Below are positions 25,280-33,983 of a stretch of DNA of 64,000 nucleotides, piece after piece. The translations under genes and the position numbers were made by a program. Positions within the stretch are counted from its first letter, which is position 1; every line of letters begins with the position of its first letter. Origin of the DNA: Methanoregula sp. (lineage in GTDB: Archaea; Halobacteriota; Methanomicrobia; Methanomicrobiales; Methanospirillaceae); contig NZ_JAQTQD010000012.1 of NCBI RefSeq assembly GCF_028712425.1, forward strand, positions 18,400 to 82,399, given 5' to 3'. Under the pieces are notes generated by a model that saw only the letters and a list, made by a program, of their open reading frames with translations, searched no databases and was not told the origin of the DNA.

Positions 25280-26191
25280 ATGCCGGAAATCATGAGCGCC
25301 AGCAAGAAAGGAGAATTCAAAGAGTCCCGCGAGAAGCTGGTCTTCCACAGCCTCTGTATCGACTTCCTTATCCTCATCCCTGAGACTGTTGCTGTCATCC
25401 TCTCGGGATCGGCCGCGCTCCTTTCCGATGTCTTCAAGTATGCAAACGAGGTACTGGCCACGCTCTTTGCCCTCCTGATCATCCGGAGGATGAAGGCCGG
25501 GGGGAAATTCACCTACGATTACGGTATGGGGAAGTTCGAGACCCTGACACGGATCATCACTGGCAGTGTAATGGGGATTTCCATCCTCATCCTCGTCCTC
25601 TTCACTATCCACCGCATCCTGCATCCGGAAGCGTTCGAGATGGTCGCCGCCTATATCGGTATCCCGCTCATGATCATCGCAAGCATCGCCGATTACCACC
25701 ACTGGCATACCTATCACCGCCGTTCACTGGAAGATCCCTCTCCGATTATGGAGTCCCAGTGGCGCCTGCGGAGGGCCAAGACGTTCTCCAACCTCCTGCT
25801 GCTCTTCGCCCTCACGCTCTCGGTCATCTGTATCCAGTACGAATGGGCGCATTATATCGACCCGGTTGTCTCGTTCATCATCATCGGGTTCCTCCTCTTT
25901 GCCGGGTACCGTGAATTCTCCTCATCGCTTCCCGATCTCTTTGACAAAACCCTTGACGAGGAGCTCCAGCTGGTCATCCTAAAGGTACTCTCGGGTTCGT
26001 TCGACAAGTACGACGAGTTCCATGGGGTACGTTCGCGCCGGTCCGGGAGCCGGATCTATATCGAGATCTTCCTTGGGTTTGACCCGGAGCAGAAGATGGG
26101 AGACGTCCAGGAGTTTGCCACTACACTCAAGCGCACGCTGGAGAACCAGATTGCGGGAAGTGTTGTCTCGGTTGTCCTGAGCCACGAATAA
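25280..26191 (+). CDS. Cation-diffusion-facilitator-like membrane protein, first paralogue
   Basis: A 303-residue protein with six hydrophobic segments (residues about 22-215) and a soluble C-terminal domain, the plan of CDF metal/proton antiporters. Family signatures are SGSAALLSDVFKYANEVLATLFALL (TM2), YDYGMGKFETLTRIITG (the YGxxRxE region) and the C-terminal RRSGSRIYIEIFLGFDPEQKMGDVQEFA. The metal-site residues are unusual: TM2 has D-V-F-K-Y instead of DxxxD or HxxxD, and TM5 has RRAKTFSNLLL instead of HxxxD. Transport ability is therefore uncertain. It is followed by a close paralogue. Confidence 0.8.
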   Translation: MPEIMSASKKGEFKESREKLVFHSLCIDFLILIPETVAVILSGSAALLSDVFKYANEVLATLFALLIIRRMKAGGKFTYDYGMGKFETLTRIITGSVMGISILILVLFTIHRILHPEAFEMVAAYIGIPLMIIASIADYHHWHTYHRRSLEDPSPIMESQWRLRRAKTFSNLLLLFALTLSVICIQYEWAHYIDPVVSFIIIGFLLFAGYREFSSSLPDLFDKTLDEELQLVILKVLSGSFDKYDEFHGVRSRRSGSRIYIEIFLGFDPEQKMGDVQEFATTLKRTLENQIAGSVVSVVLSHE

Positions 26192-26252
26192 TGAGCATAT
26201 CCCTGTCCAACCAGTTGCCTGACGCCCGTTTTTGCATTGCAGAGTGTAATCC

Positions 26253-26260
26253 TAAATAGT
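26253..26260 (+). promoter_or_regulatory. TATA box of the second CDF-like gene (leaderless type)
   Basis: TAAATAGT is 19-26 nt before the ATG at 26279 with no ribosome-binding site, so the mRNA would start at or very near the start codon and the two paralogues can be expressed separately. Confidence 0.4.
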
Positions 26261-26278
26261 AATCCTGATCAATAATGG

Positions 26279-27211
26279 ATGGATATGGCAGGCAGCAGTC
26301 CCGCATATTGCGGGGGAGATGCCAATGGCGGGGAAGCGGCGGCAGAAAAGCATAAGACGGTCGCGGCCAGTCTCGGATTTGACATCCTGCTCTGGATCCC
26401 GGAGATCATCGCGTTTGTCCTCTCCGGGTCCATTACCCTCTTTGCCGATGTGATGAAATGCGGCAACGAGATCCTTGCCACGTTCTTTGCGCTTCTCATC
26501 CTCATCCGGATGCGGAGGGGTGACCGGTTCTGCTACGATTACGGTATGGGCAAGTTCGAGACGTCCACCCGGTTCATCACGGGTGCGGTCATGATGGTCT
26601 CGATCCTCATCATCACCTATTCAGCACTGACCAGGATCTATAATCCGGAACCGGTCGGCATTGAGGGAGCCATGATCGGTATCCCGCTCATGCTGGTCAC
26701 CGCAATCATCGATACCTACCTCTGGCAGAAGAACTACCGCGTCTCCCTGCACGATCCGTCGCCGATCATGGAGTCCCAGTGGCGGCTCCGGAGGGCCAAG
26801 GCCTTTGCCGATGTCTCGGTCCTTCTGGCCCTGGTGCTCTCGTTCCTGCTTGGCAACCACGCCCTCTCGGTCTACATCGACCCGGCAGCCTCGTTCATTA
26901 TCATCGGTTTCCTCATCCTCGCCGGGTACCGGGAGATATCTTCATCCCTTCCGGATATCTTCGACAAGACCCTGTGCGAAGAGCTCCAGATTGTCATCCT
27001 CCGGCACCTCGCGACATCGTATGACAGGTACCATGAGTTCCATGGCGTACGGTCCCGCCGCTCAGGCAGCAGGATCTACATCGAGATCTTCCTTGGATTC
27101 GATCCAGACCAGAAAATGGGGGATGTGCAGGATTTCATCGACTCCTTAAAGCAATCTCTTGAGGCAGAGATTCCGGGGAGCGAGGTCTTTGTGATACCAA
27201 AACGGCGGTAA
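26279..27211 (+). CDS. Cation-diffusion-facilitator-like membrane protein, second paralogue
   Basis: A 310-residue paralogue of the preceding gene; the two share long blocks such as SPIMESQWRLRRAK, DPxxSFIIIGFLxxAGYRE and HGVRSRRSGSRIYIEIFLGFDP. TM2 reads SGSITLFADVMKCGNEILATFF and TM5 RRAKAFADVSVLLAL, again lacking the standard HxxxD/DxxxD metal ligands. The N-terminus is longer and Gly/Ala-rich (AGSSPAYCGGDANGGEAAAEKHK). A tandem duplication that kept the same odd residues suggests a shared specialised function, possibly as a heterodimer. Confidence 0.8.
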   Translation: MDMAGSSPAYCGGDANGGEAAAEKHKTVAASLGFDILLWIPEIIAFVLSGSITLFADVMKCGNEILATFFALLILIRMRRGDRFCYDYGMGKFETSTRFITGAVMMVSILIITYSALTRIYNPEPVGIEGAMIGIPLMLVTAIIDTYLWQKNYRVSLHDPSPIMESQWRLRRAKAFADVSVLLALVLSFLLGNHALSVYIDPAASFIIIGFLILAGYREISSSLPDIFDKTLCEELQIVILRHLATSYDRYHEFHGVRSRRSGSRIYIEIFLGFDPDQKMGDVQDFIDSLKQSLEAEIPGSEVFVIPKRR

Positions 27212-27274
27212 TCCTGCGGCACGTAGTGGGGACTGTGGAACCGGATACGGTATGTCTGCGAAGGTGACGGGCCC

Positions 27275-27859
27275 TTATGCAGTGCGGGTGAGCTGCGTTA
27301 TGGCAGCAATCCAGACCGCCTTTGCCTCGTCCTTGTCCATGCCCATCAGGACATCCATGAGAAGGCCGTTTGCCAGTGCATCGCAGGCAAGGGCAAGGAC
27401 CCGCGGATCGAGGTCGCGCGAGACAAGGCCGGTCTCCTGCTGGCGGCGGATGAACCGCTCGATCACCCAGATATCCTCTCTCCGGTCCTGGACGAGCACG
27501 GCCCGGATGCGCTCGTTCCGGGTTGCAAGGAGGAGCATCTCGGCATACATGCTGTTGAACTGCGGGACATAGTGCAAGAGAGCATCGAACAGTGCGGCAC
27601 TGCCTGCCTTCAGGTCACGGCCGGCATATGACCGTTCGAGCGTTCCCTTGAATTCGTCGCGCGCCAGTTCGGCAACTGCGGCAAACAGGTCTTCCTTTCC
27701 GGGGAAATACTGGTACAGTGCGGGTTTCGTAACGCCGAGGCTCTCCGCGATCGAGCCCATGGTTGTGCCATGGTATCCTTTTTCGAGAAAATGGGTGAAC
27801 GCGGTCCGGATGATCTTCTTTTTGACGTCATCACGGTATTCACCAATAATGCGTGGCAT
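27275..27859 (-). CDS. TetR/AcrR-family transcriptional regulator
   Basis: A 194-residue repressor. Residues 10-56 form the TetR helix-turn-helix: VKKKIIRTAFTHFLEKGYHGTTMGSIAESLGVTKPALYQYFPGKEDLFAAV. The rest is the helical ligand-binding and dimerisation domain (FDALLHYVPQFNSMYAEMLLLATRNERIRAVLV). Its 3' end faces the CDF-like genes. A strong inverted repeat lies upstream of its start (27919-27941), a likely autoregulatory operator. The ligand is unknown. Confidence 0.9.
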   Translation of the reverse strand: MPRIIGEYRDDVKKKIIRTAFTHFLEKGYHGTTMGSIAESLGVTKPALYQYFPGKEDLFAAVAELARDEFKGTLERSYAGRDLKAGSAALFDALLHYVPQFNSMYAEMLLLATRNERIRAVLVQDRREDIWVIERFIRRQQETGLVSRDLDPRVLALACDALANGLLMDVLMGMDKDEAKAVWIAAITQLTRTA

Positions 27860-27918
27860 AACGTACCAATATGTTCCTGCGCGGGCAGGGAAAACAATAC
27901 CGCCCGGTTCTCATTACT

Positions 27919-27941
27919 ATGGGTATGAATAACTTACCCAT
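27919..27941. promoter_or_regulatory. Operator candidate for the TetR regulator
   Basis: A perfect 7-bp inverted repeat, ATGGGTA-9 nt-TACCCAT, about 60 nt upstream of the regulator start. Related half-sites follow (TACCCATGGTA and GTGGGTA at 27958-27964), giving several overlapping dyads, as is common for TetR-family sites. Confidence 0.5.
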
Positions 27942-28129
27942 GGTAAGGTTAATACTTGTGGGTAATGCACTTTTGTACAGGTGATTCTGCGCCTAATCAG
28001 GGTGCGGCAGATCATACAGGTATGGTCTGGATCCATATGACTGTGCCATCAAAGGGAGGTGACCTGTTCCGCTGTTCAAAGAGAATAAAAGCGATTGAAT
28101 TATATATGTGGCATTCTCAATAGTGGTAA

Positions 28130-28150
28130 GTACCTTGCAACGCAAGATAC
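28130..28150. promoter_or_regulatory. Operator candidate for the PadR regulator
   Basis: Two 9-nt arms, GTACCTTGC and GCAAGATAC, are inverted around AAC with one mismatch. The site lies about 25 nt after the TATA box at 28099-28108, hence over the expected transcription start, and 106 nt before padR. Confidence 0.4.
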
Positions 28151-28255
28151 TGTGCCAAACACAAAACATGTGCAGGCCCGGCACCACTACCCTCTGTATC
28201 TGTCCCCGGGGCTCCGGCACCGGGGGCGGGCATGCACTCTGACCAGGGAGATCCC

Positions 28256-28582
28256 ATGAATATCCAGTTCAAAAAAGGCGTACTTGAGATATGCGTTCTC
28301 TCTGTTCTGGCCCGCAAGGACTGTTACGGGTATGAACTCGTCAACGAGATATCGAAACGGATCGACATCTCGGAAGGGACCATCTACCCGCTCCTGCACC
28401 GCCTGAAGGATGAGGGCCATGTCACCACGTACCTGCAGGAATCTGCCGGGGGAGCGCCACGGAAGTATTACCGCCTTACCGAAAGCGGAAGGAAAGAAGA
28501 ACATGAACAGAAGGAAGAATGGATGCGGTTTTGTGCATCGGTGAACGCGCTCCTGGAAGGGAAGAACAATGCTGCAGAATGA
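28256..28582 (+). CDS. PadR-family transcriptional regulator
   Basis: A 108-residue winged-helix protein: [77 protein letters not shown] is the complete PadR core, with YGYEL, [11 protein letters not shown] and the wing [11 protein letters not shown]. The start ATG at 28256 follows GGGAG; the frame opens 8 codons earlier. It overlaps the DUF1700 gene by 14 nt. PadR genes paired with DUF1700 and toastrack genes form a recurrent bacterial and archaeal unit, in which PadR probably represses the operon until a signal binds. Confidence 0.93.
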   Translation: MNIQFKKGVLEICVLSVLARKDCYGYELVNEISKRIDISEGTIYPLLHRLKDEGHVTTYLQESAGGAPRKYYRLTESGRKEEHEQKEEWMRFCASVNALLEGKNNAAE

Positions 28583-29162
28583 ACAGGAATTTGTCCGGAT
28601 CTTACAGAACCGGCTAGAGGGCACTCTTTCCCCCGAGGAACTGAACGATATTATCTCTGATTATACCGAACATTTCCGGATCGGGAAAACTGAAGGCCGT
28701 TCGGAAGAGGATCTCTTCCGTTCGCTGGGATCGCCGGAGGATATTGCGCGGGAGATCCGTGCCACCCACCTGGTGAAGAAAGCCGAGGATGTCAGGAGTT
28801 GCCGGAATATCCTCCATGCAGTCCTCGCAACCCTCGGGCTCGGGCTTTTCAACCTGGTGTTTGTCCTCATCCCATTCATCCTCCTCGTACTGCTGCTGTT
28901 TGTGATCTTCGTTGTCGGGATTGCATTCATGGTCTGCGGGCCGGTTGCGGGAATCTTTGCCCTGCTCCAGCTGGCCGGTATTCCGGTATTTGCGATATGG
29001 CTCTCTCCCGCAGCAGGAATTTTCTTCTCGACCGGTATCACAACGTTCGGCCTGCTGCTCGTGATAGGGAATTATTTCCTTGCACGGTTCTTCTACCACA
29101 TCGGGATACGGTATCTCAAGTGGAATATCGGTGTGATCACCGGAACGGAGCGTCTCGCATGA
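28569..29162 (+). CDS. DUF1700 family membrane protein
   Basis: A 197-residue protein. The N-terminal 75 residues are a helical DUF1700/HAAS-type segment ([57 protein letters not shown]), commonly placed beside PadR regulators. Four or so transmembrane helices follow ([42 protein letters not shown] and onward). It overlaps both neighbours. It probably transmits envelope state to the PadR regulator or anchors the complex; the mechanism is not established. Confidence 0.88.
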   Translation: MLQNEQEFVRILQNRLEGTLSPEELNDIISDYTEHFRIGKTEGRSEEDLFRSLGSPEDIAREIRATHLVKKAEDVRSCRNILHAVLATLGLGLFNLVFVLIPFILLVLLLFVIFVVGIAFMVCGPVAGIFALLQLAGIPVFAIWLSPAAGIFFSTGITTFGLLLVIGNYFLARFFYHIGIRYLKWNIGVITGTERLA

Positions 29163-30004
29163 CTGACAGCAGAGAAAAACCGGGACTGCAGGTTTCCAGC
29201 CATGATACCCTGAATATCGGCAGCACCAGGGTAACCCGCATAGTTCTGTGGCTTGGTGCGATCACCATCGTATCGTTTCTTATCGGGTTTGGCATCCTTG
29301 CCCTCTCGGGCGAGCTCCCGCAGTCAAAAGGCCAGGATTTCTCACCCTTCCGCCATACCGCTTTCCTCTCGCCCGGTAAAACAACGGTTCCGCTTGACGG
29401 TGCCGGCTATGGTGATGTAGCCCTGACCCTCGGGGCCGGCGAACTCCGGGTCCAGGGAGGTGCACCGGATGATATGCTGATGGATGCATCGATCTTCTCG
29501 AAAGTGCCGGAATGGGAGCCTGAACTGGTCCAGAGTGTCAACGGGTCGCGAAAAACCGTTGCCCTGACTGACAAAGGACATAAGACAAAGGAATGGTTTT
29601 CCGTGGATTCCCCAAACAGCTGGACAATCGCATTAAACAACGGGGTTCCTGTAAACCTTGAAGTGAATGTCGGGGCCGGCGACTGCCGGATCGACCTCGA
29701 TGGAATGACGCTGGGATCCCTGGACGTCCACAACGGCGCCGGGGATACGACCATCACCCTTGGCAGGAGCCAGAACCAACCGTTCGATGCCGTGATCCGG
29801 AATGGGATCGGCGACCTTACCCTCCGGGTGCCGCGGGAGAGCAACACGCGGATCCGGGCAGTGACCGGCCTCGGCGAGATCAGCAACAACGGATTAGTAC
29901 AGGACGGCGATATCTTTGTAACAGCGGGGTTCAACCCGGCAATCGCGGTCAATGAGATTACCCTGAACCAGGGGGTTGGTTCAATCAGCCTTGAAGCACT
30001 ATGA
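29159..30004 (+). CDS. Membrane-anchored toastrack (DUF4097/LiaF-C-like) protein
   Basis: 281 residues from the ATG at 29159, which overlaps the DUF1700 stop (ATGA). One transmembrane helix (RIVLWLGAITIVSFLIGFGILAL, about residues 26-48) is followed by an extracellular repetitive beta domain: GDVALTLGAGELRVQGG, LEVNVGAGDCRIDLDG, LDVHNGAGDTTITLG, VIRNGIGDLTLRVP, VTGLGEISNNG. The recurring GAGD/GIGD turns are typical of single-stranded right-handed toastrack folds seen in LiaF-like stress sensors. The open frame runs upstream, but only in an alternative frame of DUF1700. Confidence 0.82.
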   Translation: MTDSREKPGLQVSSHDTLNIGSTRVTRIVLWLGAITIVSFLIGFGILALSGELPQSKGQDFSPFRHTAFLSPGKTTVPLDGAGYGDVALTLGAGELRVQGGAPDDMLMDASIFSKVPEWEPELVQSVNGSRKTVALTDKGHKTKEWFSVDSPNSWTIALNNGVPVNLEVNVGAGDCRIDLDGMTLGSLDVHNGAGDTTITLGRSQNQPFDAVIRNGIGDLTLRVPRESNTRIRAVTGLGEISNNGLVQDGDIFVTAGFNPAIAVNEITLNQGVGSISLEAL

Positions 30005-31302
30005 TCAAATATCACAATACCAGGATGGGGATTATGGGAATACTGAGGACAATTATCGCGCTGGGTGTCCTGTTTGCACTGGTCGTCGCCGTTATACCGG
30101 CAGTGCATGCTGCCGATGCCCCGACCGTGACGATCACAAATTACGAGGTCTCTCCCTCGGTGCTGATGCCGGACAGTCTGGGGACCATCACGGTCACCCT
30201 CACGAACACGGCATCCAGCGCATCCACGACCGAGAAGACCGGAAAACTCGCAGCGGACGACTATTCCGTAATCACGACTGCGGACATAACCGTCAATATC
30301 GAAGATGTCCGTCTCGAGGGAAACGGTCTCCGTGTCCTGACCAAGAGCTATGACAAGGCAGGAAGCCTTGGCCCGGGCCAGTCCATCCCGCTTACCTTCT
30401 CGTTCCAGGCACCCGCACAAAGCGGGCTCTACTACCCGGAGGTCTGGGTAGCGGTCAAGGGAGGGAGCAGCACGAAATACCCCATCCCGGTCAATGTCAA
30501 CACCGCTCTTGGGATCCAGAAGAAAGCGATCCTGATCACGGAGAGTTCGCTTGATGGCAGTGTCAACCCGGGTGATGAGATCCCCGTGACCCTGATCGTT
30601 ACGAATTCCGGCGAGCTGCTTGCCGATGATGTTACCCTGACCGTCACAAATGTCAGCGGGAAACTGGCGCCAAAAAGCGCTGACCTGTACCACCTTGGTA
30701 CAATCGGTCCCGGCGAACAGAAGACCGTGTCGCTTGTCCTCCTCTCTGACAAACAGGCCGGCTACGGCCTCGTCCGCGTGCCGGTGACGATCAGCTACAA
30801 TACCATCGACGGAAAGCCTGTCTCCGAATCCACTGGTATCGACGTTGTTCTGAAGGGTAAGGCTGAACTGGGTTTCGTCTCGGTTGACACAAGCCCGGCG
30901 CGGCTCACGGAAAGTACACCGTTCGATCTCACGATCCGGATAGAGAACACCGGGACCGGTGAGGCGAAGCAGGTATCGGCGAAGGTAGACCTTCCTGCTG
31001 ACGGGACAAAGGAGGCATTCATCGGCAAGATCAAGCCGGGCAACGATGCCCCTGCCATATTCCTGCTTGAGGGCCTGAAAGGCGGCAATTATCCCTATAA
31101 CCTGACGATCACGTACACGGATGATATGGGGGTCCATACCTATACCCGGCAGATGAACCTGCGGGTGACACCCACAGATAACTCCGGCAGCATCATCCTC
31201 GTACTCCTTGTGCTTGCAGTGATCGGGTTCCTGGCCTGGCGGTACTGGTACCTGCCCAGGAAGAACGGTGACGGTACATTCCCATGGGAAAGAAAGAGTT
31301 GA
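30001..31302 (+). CDS. Secreted COG1361/CARDB-like surface protein with C-terminal anchor
   Basis: A 433-residue protein with an N-terminal signal peptide (ILRTIIALGVLFALVVAVIPAVHAADA), at least three Ig-like CARDB/NEW3-type beta domains (ITNYEVSPSVLMPDSLGTITVTLTNTAS; ILITESSLDGSVNPGDEIPVTLIVTNSGELLADDVTLTV; GFVSVDTSPARLTESTPFDLTIRIENTGTGEA) and one C-terminal transmembrane helix (SIILVLLVLAVIGFLAWRYWYLP). It overlaps the toastrack gene by ATGA and the permease gene by 19 nt. This family often precedes FtsX-type ABC exporters in methanogens and may be the extracellular adaptor. Confidence 0.85.
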   Translation: MIKYHNTRMGIMGILRTIIALGVLFALVVAVIPAVHAADAPTVTITNYEVSPSVLMPDSLGTITVTLTNTASSASTTEKTGKLAADDYSVITTADITVNIEDVRLEGNGLRVLTKSYDKAGSLGPGQSIPLTFSFQAPAQSGLYYPEVWVAVKGGSSTKYPIPVNVNTALGIQKKAILITESSLDGSVNPGDEIPVTLIVTNSGELLADDVTLTVTNVSGKLAPKSADLYHLGTIGPGEQKTVSLVLLSDKQAGYGLVRVPVTISYNTIDGKPVSESTGIDVVLKGKAELGFVSVDTSPARLTESTPFDLTIRIENTGTGEAKQVSAKVDLPADGTKEAFIGKIKPGNDAPAIFLLEGLKGGNYPYNLTITYTDDMGVHTYTRQMNLRVTPTDNSGSIILVLLVLAVIGFLAWRYWYLPRKNGDGTFPWERKS

Positions 31303-32498
31303 GGGTCGCCTTCCTGCTCGCCCTGCGTTCGCTCCAGCGGGGAAGCAGGTCGAGCGTGATCCTGACCATCCTTATCATCGGGATGTGCTTCACCAACATG
31401 ATCTTCCTGCCCGGCCTCTTCAACGGGATCGGGCAGAGCATCACGAAGCAGGTCGTGGACTACGAGATTGGCAACGTGCTCGTCAGCCCCAAGTCCGGCG
31501 AACGGTACATCTCCGACATGGACGCAACCCTCGACCTCATCAACGGCATGCCTGGCGTGGAGCGGGCCACACCGCATTTCAGCAAGGGGGCTACCCTGAC
31601 GTACCGCAAACGGGTGCTCGGCGCCACGGTGCGGGCGATCCGGCCCAATGACGAGAAGCTCATCTCACCCCTGTACACCAAAATGGTTGCCGGCAGTTAC
31701 CTCGGCGATGCGGATACCGGTGAGGTGATCATCGGCAAACCGCTTGCCGGTGATGCGTCGGTGAAGGAGAAGGACGAGTTCCAGGCCTCGCTTGGCGGGG
31801 TCCGGGTCGGTGACTCGATCACGATGGATTACGGCAACGGGTACGTGAAGGACTACCGGGTGAAGGGGATCTTCTACACCGGCTGGTACCAATCGGACAC
31901 CGCTGTTTACGTGAGTTATACGGATATGGCGCTTGCGGACCCGCGGGCTGCTGACAATGCGGAGTATATCACGGTCAAGATCAAGCCCGGGTATTCCGAG
32001 AAGTTCGTAAAAGACGAGCTCCAGCAGTACGGTGTCTCTGAAAAAGTCCAGACAACCGCCGACCTGCTCGAAAAGAGCATGGGGCGGGCGCTCCAGAGCT
32101 TCGCCATCATCAACATGGTCTCGCTCATCGTGGGCATCATTATCACCACGGTGGTGCTCTTCATCGTGATCACAATCAAGACCATTAACAGCCGCCGGCA
32201 GATCGGGATCCTCAAAGCAATCGGGGTGGACAAGGAGGTCATCATGCACAACTACGGGTTCCAGGTGGTCATCATGTCGGTGCTCGGGATCCTGTTCGGT
32301 CTCGTGCTCACGCTCCTGATGGCAGCGTACCTTGCGGCACATCCCATTGTCACGCCCGAGTGGTCGGCGACCCTGTACCTGACACCCTGGGACCTGGTCC
32401 AGAACTCCCTGATCCTCTTTGCCGCATCGCTCGTTGCGGGATATGTGCCTGCGTACCAGGTATCGCGCGAAGACATCCAGTCCGCCATGAGGGCCTGA
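31284..32498 (+). CDS. FtsX/MacB-type ABC transporter permease
   Basis: A 404-residue permease. The first transmembrane helix is at about residues 20-42, followed by a large extracellular MacB-PCD-like domain (DATLDLINGMPGVERATPHFSKGATLTYRKRVLGATVRAIRP...), then three C-terminal helices (AIINMVSLIVGIIITTVVLFIVITIKT; VVIMSVLGILFGLVLTLLMAAYLAA; LVQNSLILFAASLVAGYVPAYQVS) with the FtsX signature SRRQIGILKAIGVDKEVI. It pairs with the ATPase gene one base downstream. Such systems are mechanotransmitters or exporters of peptides and lipids rather than pore transporters. Confidence 0.92.
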   Translation: MGKKELRVAFLLALRSLQRGSRSSVILTILIIGMCFTNMIFLPGLFNGIGQSITKQVVDYEIGNVLVSPKSGERYISDMDATLDLINGMPGVERATPHFSKGATLTYRKRVLGATVRAIRPNDEKLISPLYTKMVAGSYLGDADTGEVIIGKPLAGDASVKEKDEFQASLGGVRVGDSITMDYGNGYVKDYRVKGIFYTGWYQSDTAVYVSYTDMALADPRAADNAEYITVKIKPGYSEKFVKDELQQYGVSEKVQTTADLLEKSMGRALQSFAIINMVSLIVGIIITTVVLFIVITIKTINSRRQIGILKAIGVDKEVIMHNYGFQVVIMSVLGILFGLVLTLLMAAYLAAHPIVTPEWSATLYLTPWDLVQNSLILFAASLVAGYVPAYQVSREDIQSAMRA

Positions 32499-32499
32499 C

Positions 32500-33192
32500 A
32501 TGATCCAGATATCCGACCTGACGAAAATTTACCGGATGGGGACTGTCGAAGTACGGGCGCTCGATGGTGTCACGCTCGACATCGCAAAGGGGGAGTTTGT
32601 CGGCATCATGGGAGCGAGCGGGAGCGGCAAGACCACCCTCCTGCACATGCTCGGCCTCCTGGACGATCCCACCAAAGGGAAGATCAATATCGAGGGTACC
32701 GACGTGCTTGCGCTCTCGGATTACGAGAAGACGATGTTCCGGCTGTACAAGCTCGGGTACGTCTTCCAGGACTATGCCCTGGTCCCTGACCTGACCGTGA
32801 TGGAGAACGTCTCCCTGCCGGCAATGCTCCGGAAGGACCGGAGCGAGGAGCAGATCAGGAAGGACAGCGACTTCGTTCTGGAGAGGATCGGGCTTCTCGA
32901 CCGGTGTGACCACCTCCCCCGCGAACTCTCGGGAGGCCAGCAGCAGCGGGTCTCGATTGCCCGTGCTATCGTGAACAAACCCGACATCCTGTTTGCCGAC
33001 GAACCGTGCGCGAACCTCGACACCGAGAACTCGCGGATGGTGCTCGACCTCTTCCATGACATCAACGAAGAGATGAAGCAGACCATCGTGATGGTCTCCC
33101 ACGAGGACTGGCACAAGGAGTACTTCCACCGGATCGTCCGGCTCAAGGACGGGAAGGTCGTGAGCGACGGGACCAATCCGTCAGCACACTAG
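32500..33192 (+). CDS. ABC transporter ATP-binding protein (LolD/MacB type)
   Basis: A 230-residue ATPase with Walker A GASGSGKTTLLHMLG, Q-loop VFQDYALVP, signature LSGGQQQRVSIARAI, Walker B ILFADEP followed by the D-loop CANLDTENS, and the H-loop MVSHE. The length and SGGQQQRV signature match the LolD/MacB/FtsE class that works with FtsX-like permeases. It ends the padR operon; a T-run follows the stop. Confidence 0.95.
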   Translation: MIQISDLTKIYRMGTVEVRALDGVTLDIAKGEFVGIMGASGSGKTTLLHMLGLLDDPTKGKINIEGTDVLALSDYEKTMFRLYKLGYVFQDYALVPDLTVMENVSLPAMLRKDRSEEQIRKDSDFVLERIGLLDRCDHLPRELSGGQQQRVSIARAIVNKPDILFADEPCANLDTENSRMVLDLFHDINEEMKQTIVMVSHEDWHKEYFHRIVRLKDGKVVSDGTNPSAH

Positions 33193-33216
33193 ATCCCCTT
33201 TGGCGGATCCCTCACC

Positions 33217-33223
33217 TTTTTTT
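33217..33223 (+). terminator. T7 terminator after the ABC cassette
   Basis: Seven T residues follow about 25 nt after the ATPase stop codon, just before the next gene. Confidence 0.45.
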
Positions 33224-33230
33224 CCTGCTG

Positions 33231-33929
33231 ATGCCGACTATTCCGGCAGTGATGCAAACTCCCGAAATTCCCGTTGAGAAGATCCTCCGTTCGCGCCGGA
33301 AGACGATAGCGCTTGAGGTGACCCCTCAGGCAACCCTCGTCGTGCGTGCACCGCACCGGCTGCCGCAGGCATACATCGATCGCATGATCCTTGAGAAGAG
33401 CATATGGATCAAAAAGAAGATGGCCGAGATGCGGGCACGGCCGCAGGCTCCGGTGCGGCTGTATGAAGAGGGGGAGGTCTTCTGGTTCCTCGGCCGTGCG
33501 TATCCGCTGCACTATACGGACGATCCCGTCGGTGCGATCGTGCGCACCGACAGGCTTGAGGTCTCCCGAACCCTCCGTCCCGATATCCGGAATGCCCTGC
33601 AGCGCTGGTACGTGGAGGAGGCCAAAAAGGAGATTGCTGCCCGCTGCATGTACTTCTCGATGATGACCGGCTACTCTCCCACTTCGATCCGCATCACCAA
33701 TGCAAAAGGGCGCTGGGGTTCCTGCACGTACAAGGGAGGGCTCAACTTCAGCTGGCGCCTTGTCCAGGCCCCGCTTTCGATCGTGGACTATGTCATTGTC
33801 CACGAGCTCGTCCACCTCCGGCAGCACGATCATTCAAAAAAGTTCTGGACAAAGGTCGAAGCGCTCATGCCGGATTATCAGCAGCGGCGGGAGTGGCTTC
33901 GTGAGAACGAGCGGTTGCTGAGGATTTGA
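33231..33929 (+). CDS. YgjP/WLM-type (DUF45) zinc metallohydrolase
   Basis: A 232-residue protein of the M48-like DUF45 family. The N-terminal half contains RRKTIALEVTPQATLVVRAPHRLP and the C-terminal half the zincin motif VIVHELVHLRQHDHSKKFW (HExxH with a downstream H), preceded by KGRWGSC, which is invariant in the family. These are predicted metal-dependent proteases or hydrolases, with no settled substrate. Start at 33231; an internal ATG at 33252 is also possible. Confidence 0.88.
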   Translation: MPTIPAVMQTPEIPVEKILRSRRKTIALEVTPQATLVVRAPHRLPQAYIDRMILEKSIWIKKKMAEMRARPQAPVRLYEEGEVFWFLGRAYPLHYTDDPVGAIVRTDRLEVSRTLRPDIRNALQRWYVEEAKKEIAARCMYFSMMTGYSPTSIRITNAKGRWGSCTYKGGLNFSWRLVQAPLSIVDYVIVHELVHLRQHDHSKKFWTKVEALMPDYQQRREWLRENERLLRI

Positions 33930-33983
33930 GATCCCCCATCCATTAGCCGCTCTCTTATCATTCCGCCCGCCCAACAGGTAGAG

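Larger units (their letters stand above)
27860..28255. other. Divergent intergenic region between tetR and padR genes
   Basis: About 400 bases with no supported gene. It holds the TetR operator candidate, a TATA box (ATTATATATG at 28099-28108) and the PadR operator candidate. Short open frames here have no ribosome-binding site or domain. Confidence 0.6.

Noticed and set aside
28799..29158. Upstream extension of the toastrack gene frame
   Set aside because: This part lies in an alternative frame of the DUF1700 gene, and the ATG at 29159 with ATGA overlap gives a clean membrane-anchored protein.
29407..31137. Minus-strand open frame of 576 codons
   Set aside because: Antisense to the toastrack and COG1361-like genes, which are in a well-formed operon.
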